64,000 nt of DNA, taken from Brevibacillus parabrevis (GTDB taxonomy: Bacteria > Bacillota > Bacilli > Brevibacillales > Brevibacillaceae). Below, in pieces: positions 15,761 to 25,287 of this stretch. Made by a program: the position numbers and the translations under genes. Location: positions 1 to 64,000 of the forward strand of contig NZ_RHHV01000003.1 of NCBI RefSeq assembly GCF_003710905.1, read 5' to 3'. The notes beneath the pieces are model-generated. The model was not told where the DNA came from. It worked only from the letters and a program-made list of their open reading frames with translations, and ran no database searches. Numbering within the stretch: the first letter of the stretch is position 1; each line of letters opens with the position of its first letter.

Positions 15761-18267
15761 TGAACCGTCAGCCCATTTTGCAGCAATACTACACACGCGG
15801 GCGACAGGGTGTTTTCCGTTCAAACGAAGGCTACGATACCGTGGCCAGGACGCCGGGGCTGGACAACCAATTTATCAAGAAGACACTGCACCCTTTTTGC
15901 GTATACGATGCGCCCAGACAGCTTCAGGAGCGGGGGGAGGGCGAGCTGTCTTCCTACCCGGAAGCACTCGTTTGCTTTCACGCAGAGTCGGGAGAGATGG
16001 TTCTGGGCAGAAGCGTGTTTGTCGGAGCTGATTTTACCGGCCAGCGAAATACGTTTTTCAGCCACAACTACGTCATTCCTGCCGCGCGACGGGACGAGTT
16101 TATTGCGAAGCCGGAGAAAGTTTTCGGGGTGCGCTCGTTCGCGAGCAGCCACGATGACGCGCACGGCAAAGACTTGCCTGCTGTAGACGATCTTCCAGGG
16201 CAGCCAGACTTGACGGTTGACCGGAAGCGGCTGCTTGGGCAGCTCGGGATTGACGAGCGGCTTTTCAAACAGCTGCTTTATGCCGTCATGACCTCGCTCA
16301 CAGCGAAGAAAAAGGTGTTCATCAGTCTCGATGTCGACATCAGCGAAGCCGCAACCAGGGCAAGCCAACTGCTGGAAGTATTGTACAACTGCTTGCCTTA
16401 CGAGCTGCGCAGACATTTTGGCTTTCTCACATACAGCAGCGAGCCGCAAAGCAAGAAGCATATTCACGTCATGTTCGTGGAAAAAGGCAGCATTCGCCCG
16501 GGCGGCGGACATAGCGACAAGGACTTTTTGTTTGATCTGGCGCTTGGACGGGTGCAAAATGTCGACTTGCAGGATGGCGGACACGAATATCTCGATTTTG
16601 CCTGGGAAAATGTGAAGGAGCCGCAGGATCTTGCCCAATTCCATTCGTTTTGCGAGGAAGTGCTTGCGGGGGCTGATCAGTCGCTGGCTTTGCAGTTGCG
16701 CACGTATTACGAGCTGTGTGCCCTCTACTTGATCGAAAAAGGACGGACGGCTGTCTATGAAAAAAATCGGGCAGGGGTATGGCAGGCGCTGGTGAGTTAT
16801 TTGCGCCACCCTGGTCTTGCGAAAAACAAGCGGCTGCATGATTTGCAACTGTTGCTGTTTCGCATCGAGGTAGAAGCGCTTGCCGAGAAGAAGCTGCCCG
16901 ACGGCGAGACGATCCGGCAGATGATCGAATCAAGTGATGCGAGCAAGCAGGATCGTCTGCGCGTGGACATGGTTCGCTACTTGCTGAATGTGCTGATGAG
17001 AGCGCAAGCAGCGGGACAGCGCGGGCTTTTGTCGGACGTGTTCAAGCATCTGGCTGCCAGCCCTGAGCTATTTGGCATGACGATGAAGACGATTTTTCAA
17101 TCCGAGCCATTGATCAAGTCGCTGTTCGAACGGTATTTCAGCGAGCGGCTTGCGGCTGTGACGACGATGGACGGCATGCTGGGAGAAATCCGCTTTTGGG
17201 CGCAGATGGCCCCGGAAGCGATGCGCCATGCCTTTTTCGCGGCAGAGACGACCGAGAAGTTGCTTCGCTTGTTCGCGCGTGAAAAAAGCAAGCTGGATAC
17301 CGCAATAGCCATTCACCAGTTTTTCGATAACCTGGACGGCGCGCGAAACCTTGCTGATTCACTGTTGGACGAGCTGGACAAGTCGCTTTTGAAGCTGATT
17401 GACCTGGAGAAGCTGTCGAGAGACGACTTTCAGAAGATGATCGCGCTCCTGGAGGAAAAGCCGCAAAGCTTCTTCGGCACGCTGGACGTAGCGAGCAGGC
17501 AAAAGCAGGAGATGCTCATGAATGTAGCCCAACTGCGGGAAACGAAGGGGGTTTTGCACCCGACCGAGTTTTTCCGCAAGTGGGAGCGAGAAGAGGTGAG
17601 AATCCAGCAGCGAATCATTCAAAACATGCTGGCTTCGCCACTCGATACGGAAGACTTCGCGCACGTGCCGCTCGTCTTTTACCATGAAGACCGCTTTGGC
17701 CAGGACGGCTTTCAGTTCACCGAGATGCTCGACTTTGTCCAAAAACACGGCGGGGAAGAAACGCTGTTCTCGTTTGTGCAATGGACGTTGGCACAGCGAC
17801 TGTTTTTCGAAGGAAAGCAGCTGTTGCCAGCCTATCGACTTGCTCTCAGGCAGCTTTTTCTGGAAAACAAGGCTGAAAGGCTGCGCAACAAAGAATGGCG
17901 CAAGCGCTGGTCCGCGTTACGTCATGCCGATTTTCGCAAACTGCTTGAAGAGGTGCGCAGCGAGACAGCCAACCCGTTAGCCAAGCTGTTTCGGCACAAA
18001 AAGCTGATGCTTTCCGCTGTCGTCGTCCTGATGGGGGCAGGCGCCGTGGCAGGGTACATGCTCTCGCAGCAGAAGCCGCTGACGGAGCCGGAGCTTCCGC
18101 AGGAAAAGCCGGTGACTGAGCAGCCCGTCCCGGATGTGGTCCAGGCCGAATACGTTCCCGCCTACCGACTCATGCTGGAGGAGCCGCATATTCAGCCCGT
18201 TCGACAAAAAACAGCAGAAAACGGAACGCAAGACCTAGAGAGTACGGATAAGCCGACGGCGCCATAG
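15760..18267 (+). CDS. GTPase-associated protein 1 (GAP1)-like membrane protein
   Basis: An 835-residue protein. The N-terminal 130 residues show the GAP1-N pattern: YYTRGRQGVF, VARTPGLDN, C-x-Y-D, a strand ending GRSVFVGADFTGQRN and FFSHNYVIP. A large helical middle region (about 130-740) follows, then a transmembrane helix at about 748-766 and a Pro/Glu-rich tail of about 60 residues presumably outside the cell. GAP1 proteins are named for constant association with GTPases, and here the GTG start overlaps the GTPase stop by one base. The name rests on pattern recognition from memory, not on a search. It anchors the GTPase to the membrane in this model and ends the rightward operon. Confidence 0.75.
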   Translation: MNRQPILQQYYTRGRQGVFRSNEGYDTVARTPGLDNQFIKKTLHPFCVYDAPRQLQERGEGELSSYPEALVCFHAESGEMVLGRSVFVGADFTGQRNTFFSHNYVIPAARRDEFIAKPEKVFGVRSFASSHDDAHGKDLPAVDDLPGQPDLTVDRKRLLGQLGIDERLFKQLLYAVMTSLTAKKKVFISLDVDISEAATRASQLLEVLYNCLPYELRRHFGFLTYSSEPQSKKHIHVMFVEKGSIRPGGGHSDKDFLFDLALGRVQNVDLQDGGHEYLDFAWENVKEPQDLAQFHSFCEEVLAGADQSLALQLRTYYELCALYLIEKGRTAVYEKNRAGVWQALVSYLRHPGLAKNKRLHDLQLLLFRIEVEALAEKKLPDGETIRQMIESSDASKQDRLRVDMVRYLLNVLMRAQAAGQRGLLSDVFKHLAASPELFGMTMKTIFQSEPLIKSLFERYFSERLAAVTTMDGMLGEIRFWAQMAPEAMRHAFFAAETTEKLLRLFAREKSKLDTAIAIHQFFDNLDGARNLADSLLDELDKSLLKLIDLEKLSRDDFQKMIALLEEKPQSFFGTLDVASRQKQEMLMNVAQLRETKGVLHPTEFFRKWEREEVRIQQRIIQNMLASPLDTEDFAHVPLVFYHEDRFGQDGFQFTEMLDFVQKHGGEETLFSFVQWTLAQRLFFEGKQLLPAYRLALRQLFLENKAERLRNKEWRKRWSALRHADFRKLLEEVRSETANPLAKLFRHKKLMLSAVVVLMGAGAVAGYMLSQQKPLTEPELPQEKPVTEQPVPDVVQAEYVPAYRLMLEEPHIQPVRQKTAENGTQDLESTDKPTAP

Positions 18268-18306
18268 AGACATGCTGCCTGGCTGAACGTGCTTTCATTG
18301 GGAAAC

Positions 18307-18357
18307 AGGACTGATTTCCCGGTTTGTTTAGCGAGAGCAAACTGGTAAATCAGTCCT
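18307..18357. repeat. Long near-perfect hairpin after the GAP1 gene
   Basis: AGGACTGATTT (18307-18317) and AAATCAGTCCT (18347-18357) are perfect inverted repeats. The inner arms CCGGTTTG and CAAACTGG extend the stem with one G-U pair around an 11-base loop. The stem of about 20 bp is unusually stable. It is followed by AGAAAAAATTT rather than a T-run, so it is not a canonical terminator on either strand. It could protect the operon's mRNA 3' end or be a recognition site. Confidence 0.6.
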
Positions 18358-18485
18358 AGAAAAAATTTGAAGCATTGGAAATAGGTACAGTGTTTTGCTA
18401 TCATGGAGGTATCAAGGCAAATTCAATCACTGAACCGGTAGTGCTCGATGAGCTAGGAATGTGTGAAAAGAATCAACATTTGCAG

Positions 18486-18520
18486 ACACCCTACTGGAAT
18501 GAACAGTCAGGGTGTTTTTT
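18486..18520 (+). terminator. Rightward terminator, also overlapping the cupin gene end
   Basis: ACACCCTACTG pairs with CAGTCAGGGTGT (one bulged base), followed by TTTTTT. It lies 220 bp after the GAP1 stop, so it ends either the tubulin operon's tail or an independent short transcript starting near 18405. The cupin gene's stop codon on the other strand lies within the hairpin. Confidence 0.7.
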
Positions 18521-19115
18521 GCAGCGGTTGCTCGGGCAGGGCGTCTTCGACAGTGCCGATGTAGTATTTTTCCAGCGACTTGTCGGCGCCTGTCCAATGC
18601 GCCAGCTTTGCCAGTAAACCGAACAGCGCTTTTTGCAGGAAAAGAGGCAGGTAGGGAACATAAAATTCCCCCATTTTGAACAGAGTGCCCAAGAGCAAAA
18701 TGTTTTTAGGCAGGTACTGCTTCAAAAATGGCATGTAGAAGCTGCGACCGTCCGTATCCAGGCCGTATCCGCAACGGACAAACGACTCGAAAGTGCCGGC
18801 AGGACGGATTTCCGCGGTGAAGCTGATGAACTCTTTTGAAGGATTGTAAAAGCCGTGAATATGGTCGCGAGGGATGTCCAAAGTCTCTCCCGGCTTCAAA
18901 ATGATTTTTTTTCCGTCAATTGTTACCTCTAAATTTCCGCTTATCCCTTCAAAGGTTTCCGTAAGTTCGGTATGATAATGTAGAAAAATTCCATTGTCAG
19001 GCGGCAGGTCTGTTCGGAAAAGCAAATATTCCCCCTTGGTTTCTTCTGTTGTTTTCAGAAAAGTGACTGTCTCATTGGTGTAAGGGTTACTTACGCTACG
19101 ACTCAACTTTGCCAT
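18507..19115 (-). CDS. Cupin-domain protein
   Basis: A protein of 202 residues. The first half is a cupin barrel with metal-ligand motifs H-Y-H-T-E-L-T-E-T-F-E-G, a GNLEVTIDG strand and the second motif PGETLDIPRDHIHGFYN. The second half contains a hydrophobic patch (ILLLGTLFKMGEF and PLFLQKALFGLLAKLA) that may be membrane-associated. The start is ATG at 19115 with GGAGGT eight bases upstream; a longer in-frame version lacks a ribosome site. It may be an enzyme or a small-molecule sensor, with substrate unknown. It is divergent from the giant kinase gene and shares a short A/T-rich promoter region containing the 12-bp palindrome GAATATATATTC at 19162. Confidence 0.75.
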   Translation of the reverse strand: MAKLSRSVSNPYTNETVTFLKTTEETKGEYLLFRTDLPPDNGIFLHYHTELTETFEGISGNLEVTIDGKKIILKPGETLDIPRDHIHGFYNPSKEFISFTAEIRPAGTFESFVRCGYGLDTDGRSFYMPFLKQYLPKNILLLGTLFKMGEFYVPYLPLFLQKALFGLLAKLAHWTGADKSLEKYYIGTVEDALPEQPLQKTP

Positions 19116-19242
19116 AGAGATACCTCCATAAGTATTAGTAGAAAAATAGCAGTTTATGACAGAATATATATTCAATATAGATTATTTGACCTGAAGCAAC
19201 AACATAAATGATAGGATGTTCTACCTAGATGGAGTGGATAGT

Positions 19243-22200
19243 ATGAGCGGCATGATCGTGATTCCAGGATACAGAGTGACAGAGTTTCTCTCGACGCATT
19301 CAAATATGGGATTTTATCGTGGGTTCAGAAACAGCGATAACCTGCCCGTCATCATTAAAAAGCCACGTGAGGGTCCCACGCACAAGGAGTCGCTTTGGAG
19401 ACTGAAACACGAGTACCGCATCTTGCAATCTCTCGAATCATACGCGGTGGAGAATGCTGTCGAATTGATTGATCACAATCGGGAGACTGCGCTGATCACG
19501 GAAGACTTCGGGGGAGTGCCGCTCTCCTTGCTGAGCAAAATGAAAGAGCTGTCGCTAAAAGACATCCTGACCATTTCGATCCGCATCGCTACATGCATCG
19601 AGGAAATTCATCAGCAGCGAATAATCCACAAAGACATCAATCCCGCTCATATACTGATCCACCCGGATACGTACGAGGTCAAGCTGATCAACTTTGGCTT
19701 GGCGACGAGGCGATATCAGGAATATCAAGGCGTGATGAACCCGAAAGAATGGCGGGGAAATCTGCGCTACGTATCGCCTGAGCAGACCGGCAGGATGAAT
19801 CGGACGGTGGACTACCGGACAGATATTTACTCGTTTGGCGTGACGATTTACGAGCTTTTGACCGGGAAGCCGCCTTTTCTTACGTCGGACATGCTTGAGC
19901 TGGTTCATGCCCACATGGCCCGAAAGCCGATGGCGCCTTCGCAAGTAAAGCCGTCCATTCCGCAAATTTTGTCGGATATCGTGATGAAGTGTTTGTCCAA
20001 AAATACGGAAGACCGTTATTTCAGTATGGCTGGACTGGTGGCTGACTTGCAGCAATGTCTCGACCAGCTTGCCAAAAACGAAACGATCGGTCACTTTCCA
20101 CTGGCGCAGCATGACCGCGCTGACCGTTTGCACATACCGGAAAAGCTCTACGGCCGGGAACAGGAAATCCAGATGCTGATCGATACGTTTGAGGAAGTGT
20201 CGAACGGAGCATCGCGCATGGTCATGTTGAGCGGCAGCGCGGGCGTGGGGAAATCTGCTCTCGTGTTTGAGGCGCAAAAAGTTTTCCTCAAAGGCAGAGG
20301 ACGGTTTATTTCCGGCAAGTTTGACCAGTATCGTCAAGGCGTGCCTTATTCCGCGATCATTCAAATCTTTCAGGACTTGATCAAGCAGCTTTTGGCAGGC
20401 AATGAGAGAGAGCTTGCGACGTGGCGGGCGACGATTCTCGAAGCGATGCAAGGGCTTGGTCAGGTCATCGTGGATGTCATTCCTCAACTGGTGGCTGTGA
20501 TCGGCAAGCAGCCGCCTGTGCCGGAGCTGCCTGCGGCGGAGGCCAAAAACCGTTTTCAACTGGTCATGCAAAGATTTATTCGCATCTGGGCCAGACCGGA
20601 GCACCCGTTAGTGTTGTTTCTCGACGACCTGCAATGGGCCGATTCTTCTTCGCTGTTTTTGATCCGCGAGCTTGTCGCCGACTTGCCGCTCAGCTATTTT
20701 CTGCTCGTTTGCTCCTATCGCGAGCAGGATGGGGGAGCGATCAATCCTCTGGTCGCGATTTTGACAGAAGCTGGGGTCAAGAGCAGGATGTTGCGGCAAA
20801 TTACACTGTTGCCGCTGCGGCTCACGCAAATTAATGCCATGCTGGCCGATGCACTGCATACAGAACTTGAAGTTACGAAGCCGCTTGCGATGATTTTGAT
20901 GCGAAAAACGGCAGGCAACCCGTTTTACTCCAGACAATTTATCAAGTCTTTGTACGATCAAAATCTGTTGCAGTATTCCCCGGAGGAGCGGAGCTGGAAG
21001 TGGGAGCTGGCAGAGATCGAGAAGCTCAACACAACGGAGAACGTAGCAGATTTTCTCGTGGAAAAAGTAAGGCGTTTGCCTGCGGTGACACAGAAGCTGT
21101 TGGCTTATGCGGCGTGCCTGGGCAACTCCTTTTACTTGAGCATGCTGGCAAAAGCACAGGGCTTGAACGAGCCAGAAGCGATTCGGGACATTTTGCCCGC
21201 CATGGAAGAAGGGCTGATCTATCCGCTGGAAGGCGCGGAGTATTTGAGCTATGCGGCGATAGAGGAAGAGGAGAACCTGTCGCAAGTGACGATCCAGTTC
21301 AGCTTTGTGCACGACCGCATCCAGCAGGCTGCCTACTCCTCGCTTTCGGAAGAGGAGCAGAAACAGGCACACGTCAAGCTCGGGAGAATGATATGGGACA
21401 TGTCCGGTTCCTACGAGTCGGTGCTGCTGTTTGAAATATGCGAGCACATGTACCGGGGCGCGGACATGATCGAGGATGCGGCGGAAAGGATCCAGGTCGC
21501 TCATTGCCACCTGCTTGCCGGTCAAAAAGCGATGGCTTCTACTGCCTTTGACGCCGCCCTCCAGTATTTTCAGCGCGGGACGATGTTCCTCGGGGAGTCT
21601 GCCTGGGACCAGCATCACAACCTGTCGATGGAGCTGTACACGCTCTACGCCGAGACAGCGTACTTGTGCAACCATATGGAAGATGCGAATCGGCTGTTTT
21701 CCCTTGCGCTATCGCACGCCAAGACCAACCGCGAGCGAGTGCGCGTCCTGGAGCTGCAAATTAACATGTACACCCGTCTGGCCGACTTTTCGCGTGTGGT
21801 GGATATCGCCAGTGAAGCGCTCGGACTGCTCAAGGTTCCCATTCCTTTCAAGCCCGGGAAGTTAGATATTATCAAGGAAATGTGGCAGATCAAGCGCAAG
21901 CTCAAAGGCCACAAAATCGATGAGCTGCTGTACTTGCCAGATGTGCCGGAAGAGAATTACCAGATGGCGATGAGCATCATCAGCAATGCAGGACCATCCT
22001 CGTATTTCGTCAATCCGAACTGGTTTGCCCTGACGATTTTACGGGTGCTCCATTTGTCGCTCGTGCACGGGAATGCGGTTGCATCTGCCAACGGATACAC
22101 GGGCTACGGGATTGTGCTCGGTACGCAATTTGGCAATTACCGTGAGGCGTATGAGTTCGGACAGCTGGCTTGCCGGGTAGCCGATGGCTTTGCCGACCCG

Positions 22201-25200
22201 ATTGCCATGACCAAGGCGTACGGCGCGTTTGCCCTGTTGATCAACCATTGGTGCGATCACGCCCGAACGAACATCCCGCTGCTGAAAAAAGCCATTCAGC
22301 TCGGAATGGACGGCGGAGGAAACATCTATGCGGCGTATAACGCGCACGGTTTGCTGGAAGCCATGCTCTATTGCGGGCTGCCTTTGGAGGAATTGGAGCA
22401 GCAGATTGAAGAGTATGCCGATCTGATTTGTCAGATGAAAGTAGTCGATCATGACGATCGTCTTCTGTTGTTGCGCCAGGCGTTGAATACGTTTACGCAC
22501 TGGACGGGAGCAGAGCAGACGGTATTTTGCCGGGACAGCTTCGATGAGACTCAATACGTAGACAGCTTGCAGGCGGAAGGCACCAGCTACAAGCGGTACA
22601 TGTACCACTTTTACAAATCAATGGTCCACCTCATGTACGGCAACTACGAGGAGGCATCGAAGCTGCTGAGCGAAGCGGAGCAATGGATGGAGTCCGTCAG
22701 CGGCCAGGTGCTGGTCAGCCAGCATGTATTCATGCATGCCCTGGCATTGACGAAGCTGTACAAGCGCGTCAACCGCCGGGAGCAAATCCGCTATGCGAAA
22801 AAGATCAAGACTCATTTGAAAAAAATGAAGAGCTGGGCTGCCCATTGCCCGGAAAACTTCCAGCACAAATACTTGCTGATGAGCGCCGAATGGAAGCGAG
22901 TGAACGGCGAGCGCCAGGTGGCGGGCGAGCTTTACGACGAAGCGCTGCAACTCGCGAAAAAGGACGGCTTTTTGCAAAATGAGGCACTTGCCGGAGAGCT
23001 TGCCGCCCATCATTATTTGGATCTGGGGATGGAAACGATCGCCAGGGTGTACATGACCGAAGCTTACGAGGCGTACATGCAGTGGGGCGCTCTGGCGAAG
23101 TCGAGGGAGATTGAGGAGCGCTACCCGCACCTGTTGCAGCGCGGCAGAGGGCTGGAAGCATCGGCAGAGCTTGCTGCGACAGAGCAGTCGGCCGATCTCG
23201 TCGACCTGATGAGCGTAATCAAGGCATCGCAGACGATGGCGAGCGAGATCAGGCTGGAACTGCTTTTGGCTACGATGCTGCGGACGGTTATGAGCAATGC
23301 CGGAGCGGAGAAAGGGATTCTCATCCTGAAAAACGAGAGCGAATGGGTGATCGAAGCGGCGGGGTCAGTCGATCTCGATGTGGAAATCATGCAATCGGTG
23401 CCGTATGAACATAGCGGGATGTTGTCTGTCGCCGTAGTGAACTACACGATCCGCACCGAAGAAATGCTCGTTTTGCACAATGCTTCCGTAGAGGGCGTCT
23501 TTTTCCGGGACACGTACATCACGAAAAACAAGCCCAAGTCGATTTTGTGTTCGCCGCTGTGGCAGCAGGGCAAGATGATCGGCGTCATCTATCTGGAAAA
23601 CAACGAGACGACGCACGTTTTCAACGAAAAGCGCTCAGAGCCGCTGCGGCTGATCTTCTCGCAAATGGCGATCTTTATTGAAAATGCCCGCCTGTATCAC
23701 CAGCTGGAACAATGGAACCAGTCGTTGGAGATGATCGTCGCTGAACGGACGACCGAGATTCAATCGCTGTTGCAGGCGAACAAAAACTTGCTGAACAATG
23801 CAGGCCAGGGCTTCCTGTCGTTTTCCAAAAACATGCTTGTCCATTCCGAGTACAGCCGGGAATGTTTGCGGATGTTCGGGAGAGAGCTGGCAGGGGAATC
23901 GGTAGCCAGTCTGCTGTATCCGAATCGACCGGAAGAGCAGGCGTTTGTCGAATCTCTTTTGGAAAAGTATTTCGATACAAAAGATCAGGGGCAAAAAGAG
24001 CTTTATTTAAGCCTCTTCCCTACGGAAATTTGCATCAACCAACTGCCGCTCAAGCTGGAGTGCAAACCGATTCACGAAGATCGGCGTGACTCGCCAGAAG
24101 GTTTGATGCTGATTTTGACTGACTTGAGCGAGCAAAGAGCGCTGGAAAGCAAGATGGAGCAGGAATGGCAAAAGCTGAACATGATTTTGACTGTGGCGAC
24201 AAGCTTGCCGCTTTTCCAAAAAGCGTATCGCGCCTTCACGACTTTCTTTGCGGAAGGGTGGAAAGTGCACTTCGCAGAAGGAATGGAGGAGTCGGAAAGC
24301 CTGATCAAGCTGGTGGAACAAATTCATCAGTTCAAAGGCGATTTCAGCCAGTTCCATCTGATTGAGACTCCGCAAAAGCTGCATGATTTGGAGACGTGGC
24401 TGTTAGAGCAAGGAAAGCATCAAGGGCTGCGAATGGACGACGCTTTCCACAATCAGTTGCCTGTTGAGCAAGTCAAGGCAGCCATGCAGCAAGACGTGGA
24501 AATCATTCGCAACAAGCTGGGCGATCACTTTTTGGATAGTGTCGAGGAAGGCATGACGATCGAAAGAGACAGATGGGAGCAGTTCATCAGCAAAGTCACA
24601 GACTTGTTGCCGGATGACTTGTCTGCCCGGGTGGATCAGCTTGTTCGTGAGCTGCGTCAGCAACCAGTCAAAGACATGTTCGAGCGCTATCACGATTATG
24701 TCGTCGAACTGGGCCAGCGTCTGAACAAAGCAGTTGCTCCGCTTCGACTGGAGGCGGAGGAGATCATGGTGGATCACGATCGCTTCGAGGCGTTTGCGAG
24801 CAGCCTGGTTCATGTTTTTACAAACGCGATCGATCACGGTTTGGAAACAGAAAGTGAGCGGCTTGCGGTCGGCAAGGCGAGTAAAGGCACGATCAGCTGC
24901 CGGATTTGGCAGGAGGATGCTTCGCTGTTGATCACCATAGCTGATGACGGCAAAGGCGTAGACCTTGAAAAGCTCAAACAGCATGGGCTGGAACAAGGCT
25001 TTGGAGCAGGATGGACAGAGGAAGAATGGCTACGCTCCTTGTTTGAAGAACAGATCAGTGTAAAAGAAGAAGCAGACATCTATTCGGGCAGAGGCTTGGG
25101 ATTGCCGATTGTCAAACGAGAGGTAGAGCGATTGGGCGGAGAAGTGCAGGTCATTTCCGAACGGGGAAAAGGAACGTGCTTTTGCTTCCGGATTCCGCTC

Positions 25201-25224
25201 GACGCCGAGACTTTGCGAGGATAG
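19243..25224 (+). CDS. Giant Ser/Thr kinase-ATPase-GAF-CheA-like sensor protein
   Basis: About 1,993 residues from ATG 19243 (GGAG eight bases upstream; ATG at 19216 lacks one). In order: a Hanks-type kinase domain (1-280) with Lys near 39, catalytic loop H-K-D-I-N (129-133) but N-F-G at 150-152 instead of D-F-G. Next is an AAA-type ATPase (Walker A G-S-A-G-V-G-K-S at 331-338, Walker B LFLDD near 458), then a long helical TPR-like region (about 600-1320). A GAF domain (about 1340-1490), a coiled linker and a PAS-like region follow. The end resembles CheA rather than a classical histidine kinase: an Hpt-like H-Q-F-K-G at 1695 and an ATPase with N-A-I-D-H-G and DDGKGVD. The convergent CheY-like gene may be its target. 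The substituted DFG Asp suggests a weak or inactive kinase lobe. Confidence 0.85.
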   Translation: MSGMIVIPGYRVTEFLSTHSNMGFYRGFRNSDNLPVIIKKPREGPTHKESLWRLKHEYRILQSLESYAVENAVELIDHNRETALITEDFGGVPLSLLSKMKELSLKDILTISIRIATCIEEIHQQRIIHKDINPAHILIHPDTYEVKLINFGLATRRYQEYQGVMNPKEWRGNLRYVSPEQTGRMNRTVDYRTDIYSFGVTIYELLTGKPPFLTSDMLELVHAHMARKPMAPSQVKPSIPQILSDIVMKCLSKNTEDRYFSMAGLVADLQQCLDQLAKNETIGHFPLAQHDRADRLHIPEKLYGREQEIQMLIDTFEEVSNGASRMVMLSGSAGVGKSALVFEAQKVFLKGRGRFISGKFDQYRQGVPYSAIIQIFQDLIKQLLAGNERELATWRATILEAMQGLGQVIVDVIPQLVAVIGKQPPVPELPAAEAKNRFQLVMQRFIRIWARPEHPLVLFLDDLQWADSSSLFLIRELVADLPLSYFLLVCSYREQDGGAINPLVAILTEAGVKSRMLRQITLLPLRLTQINAMLADALHTELEVTKPLAMILMRKTAGNPFYSRQFIKSLYDQNLLQYSPEERSWKWELAEIEKLNTTENVADFLVEKVRRLPAVTQKLLAYAACLGNSFYLSMLAKAQGLNEPEAIRDILPAMEEGLIYPLEGAEYLSYAAIEEEENLSQVTIQFSFVHDRIQQAAYSSLSEEEQKQAHVKLGRMIWDMSGSYESVLLFEICEHMYRGADMIEDAAERIQVAHCHLLAGQKAMASTAFDAALQYFQRGTMFLGESAWDQHHNLSMELYTLYAETAYLCNHMEDANRLFSLALSHAKTNRERVRVLELQINMYTRLADFSRVVDIASEALGLLKVPIPFKPGKLDIIKEMWQIKRKLKGHKIDELLYLPDVPEENYQMAMSIISNAGPSSYFVNPNWFALTILRVLHLSLVHGNAVASANGYTGYGIVLGTQFGNYREAYEFGQLACRVADGFADPIAMTKAYGAFALLINHWCDHARTNIPLLKKAIQLGMDGGGNIYAAYNAHGLLEAMLYCGLPLEELEQQIEEYADLICQMKVVDHDDRLLLLRQALNTFTHWTGAEQTVFCRDSFDETQYVDSLQAEGTSYKRYMYHFYKSMVHLMYGNYEEASKLLSEAEQWMESVSGQVLVSQHVFMHALALTKLYKRVNRREQIRYAKKIKTHLKKMKSWAAHCPENFQHKYLLMSAEWKRVNGERQVAGELYDEALQLAKKDGFLQNEALAGELAAHHYLDLGMETIARVYMTEAYEAYMQWGALAKSREIEERYPHLLQRGRGLEASAELAATEQSADLVDLMSVIKASQTMASEIRLELLLATMLRTVMSNAGAEKGILILKNESEWVIEAAGSVDLDVEIMQSVPYEHSGMLSVAVVNYTIRTEEMLVLHNASVEGVFFRDTYITKNKPKSILCSPLWQQGKMIGVIYLENNETTHVFNEKRSEPLRLIFSQMAIFIENARLYHQLEQWNQSLEMIVAERTTEIQSLLQANKNLLNNAGQGFLSFSKNMLVHSEYSRECLRMFGRELAGESVASLLYPNRPEEQAFVESLLEKYFDTKDQGQKELYLSLFPTEICINQLPLKLECKPIHEDRRDSPEGLMLILTDLSEQRALESKMEQEWQKLNMILTVATSLPLFQKAYRAFTTFFAEGWKVHFAEGMEESESLIKLVEQIHQFKGDFSQFHLIETPQKLHDLETWLLEQGKHQGLRMDDAFHNQLPVEQVKAAMQQDVEIIRNKLGDHFLDSVEEGMTIERDRWEQFISKVTDLLPDDLSARVDQLVRELRQQPVKDMFERYHDYVVELGQRLNKAVAPLRLEAEEIMVDHDRFEAFASSLVHVFTNAIDHGLETESERLAVGKASKGTISCRIWQEDASLLITIADDGKGVDLEKLKQHGLEQGFGAGWTEEEWLRSLFEEQISVKEEADIYSGRGLGLPIVKREVERLGGEVQVISERGKGTCFCFRIPLDAETLRG

Positions 25225-25231
25225 AAAACAT

Positions 25232-25271
25232 AAAAAAACTGAGGCGCCCGAGCAGCCCCTCAGTTTTTTTG
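25232..25271. terminator. Bidirectional terminator between convergent genes
   Basis: AAAAAAACTGAGG pairs with CCCTCAGTTTTTTT, giving a U-run on both strands. It serves the giant sensor gene (plus) and the response-regulator gene (minus). Confidence 0.85.
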
Positions 25272-25287
25272 TGTATCGGCCGCATGT

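Noticed and set aside
18376-18520. Small protein gene in the gap after the GAP1 gene
   Set aside because: The only frame after the ribosome-like GGAGGT is 12 codons with no spacing to a start; a non-coding transcript is the better idea.
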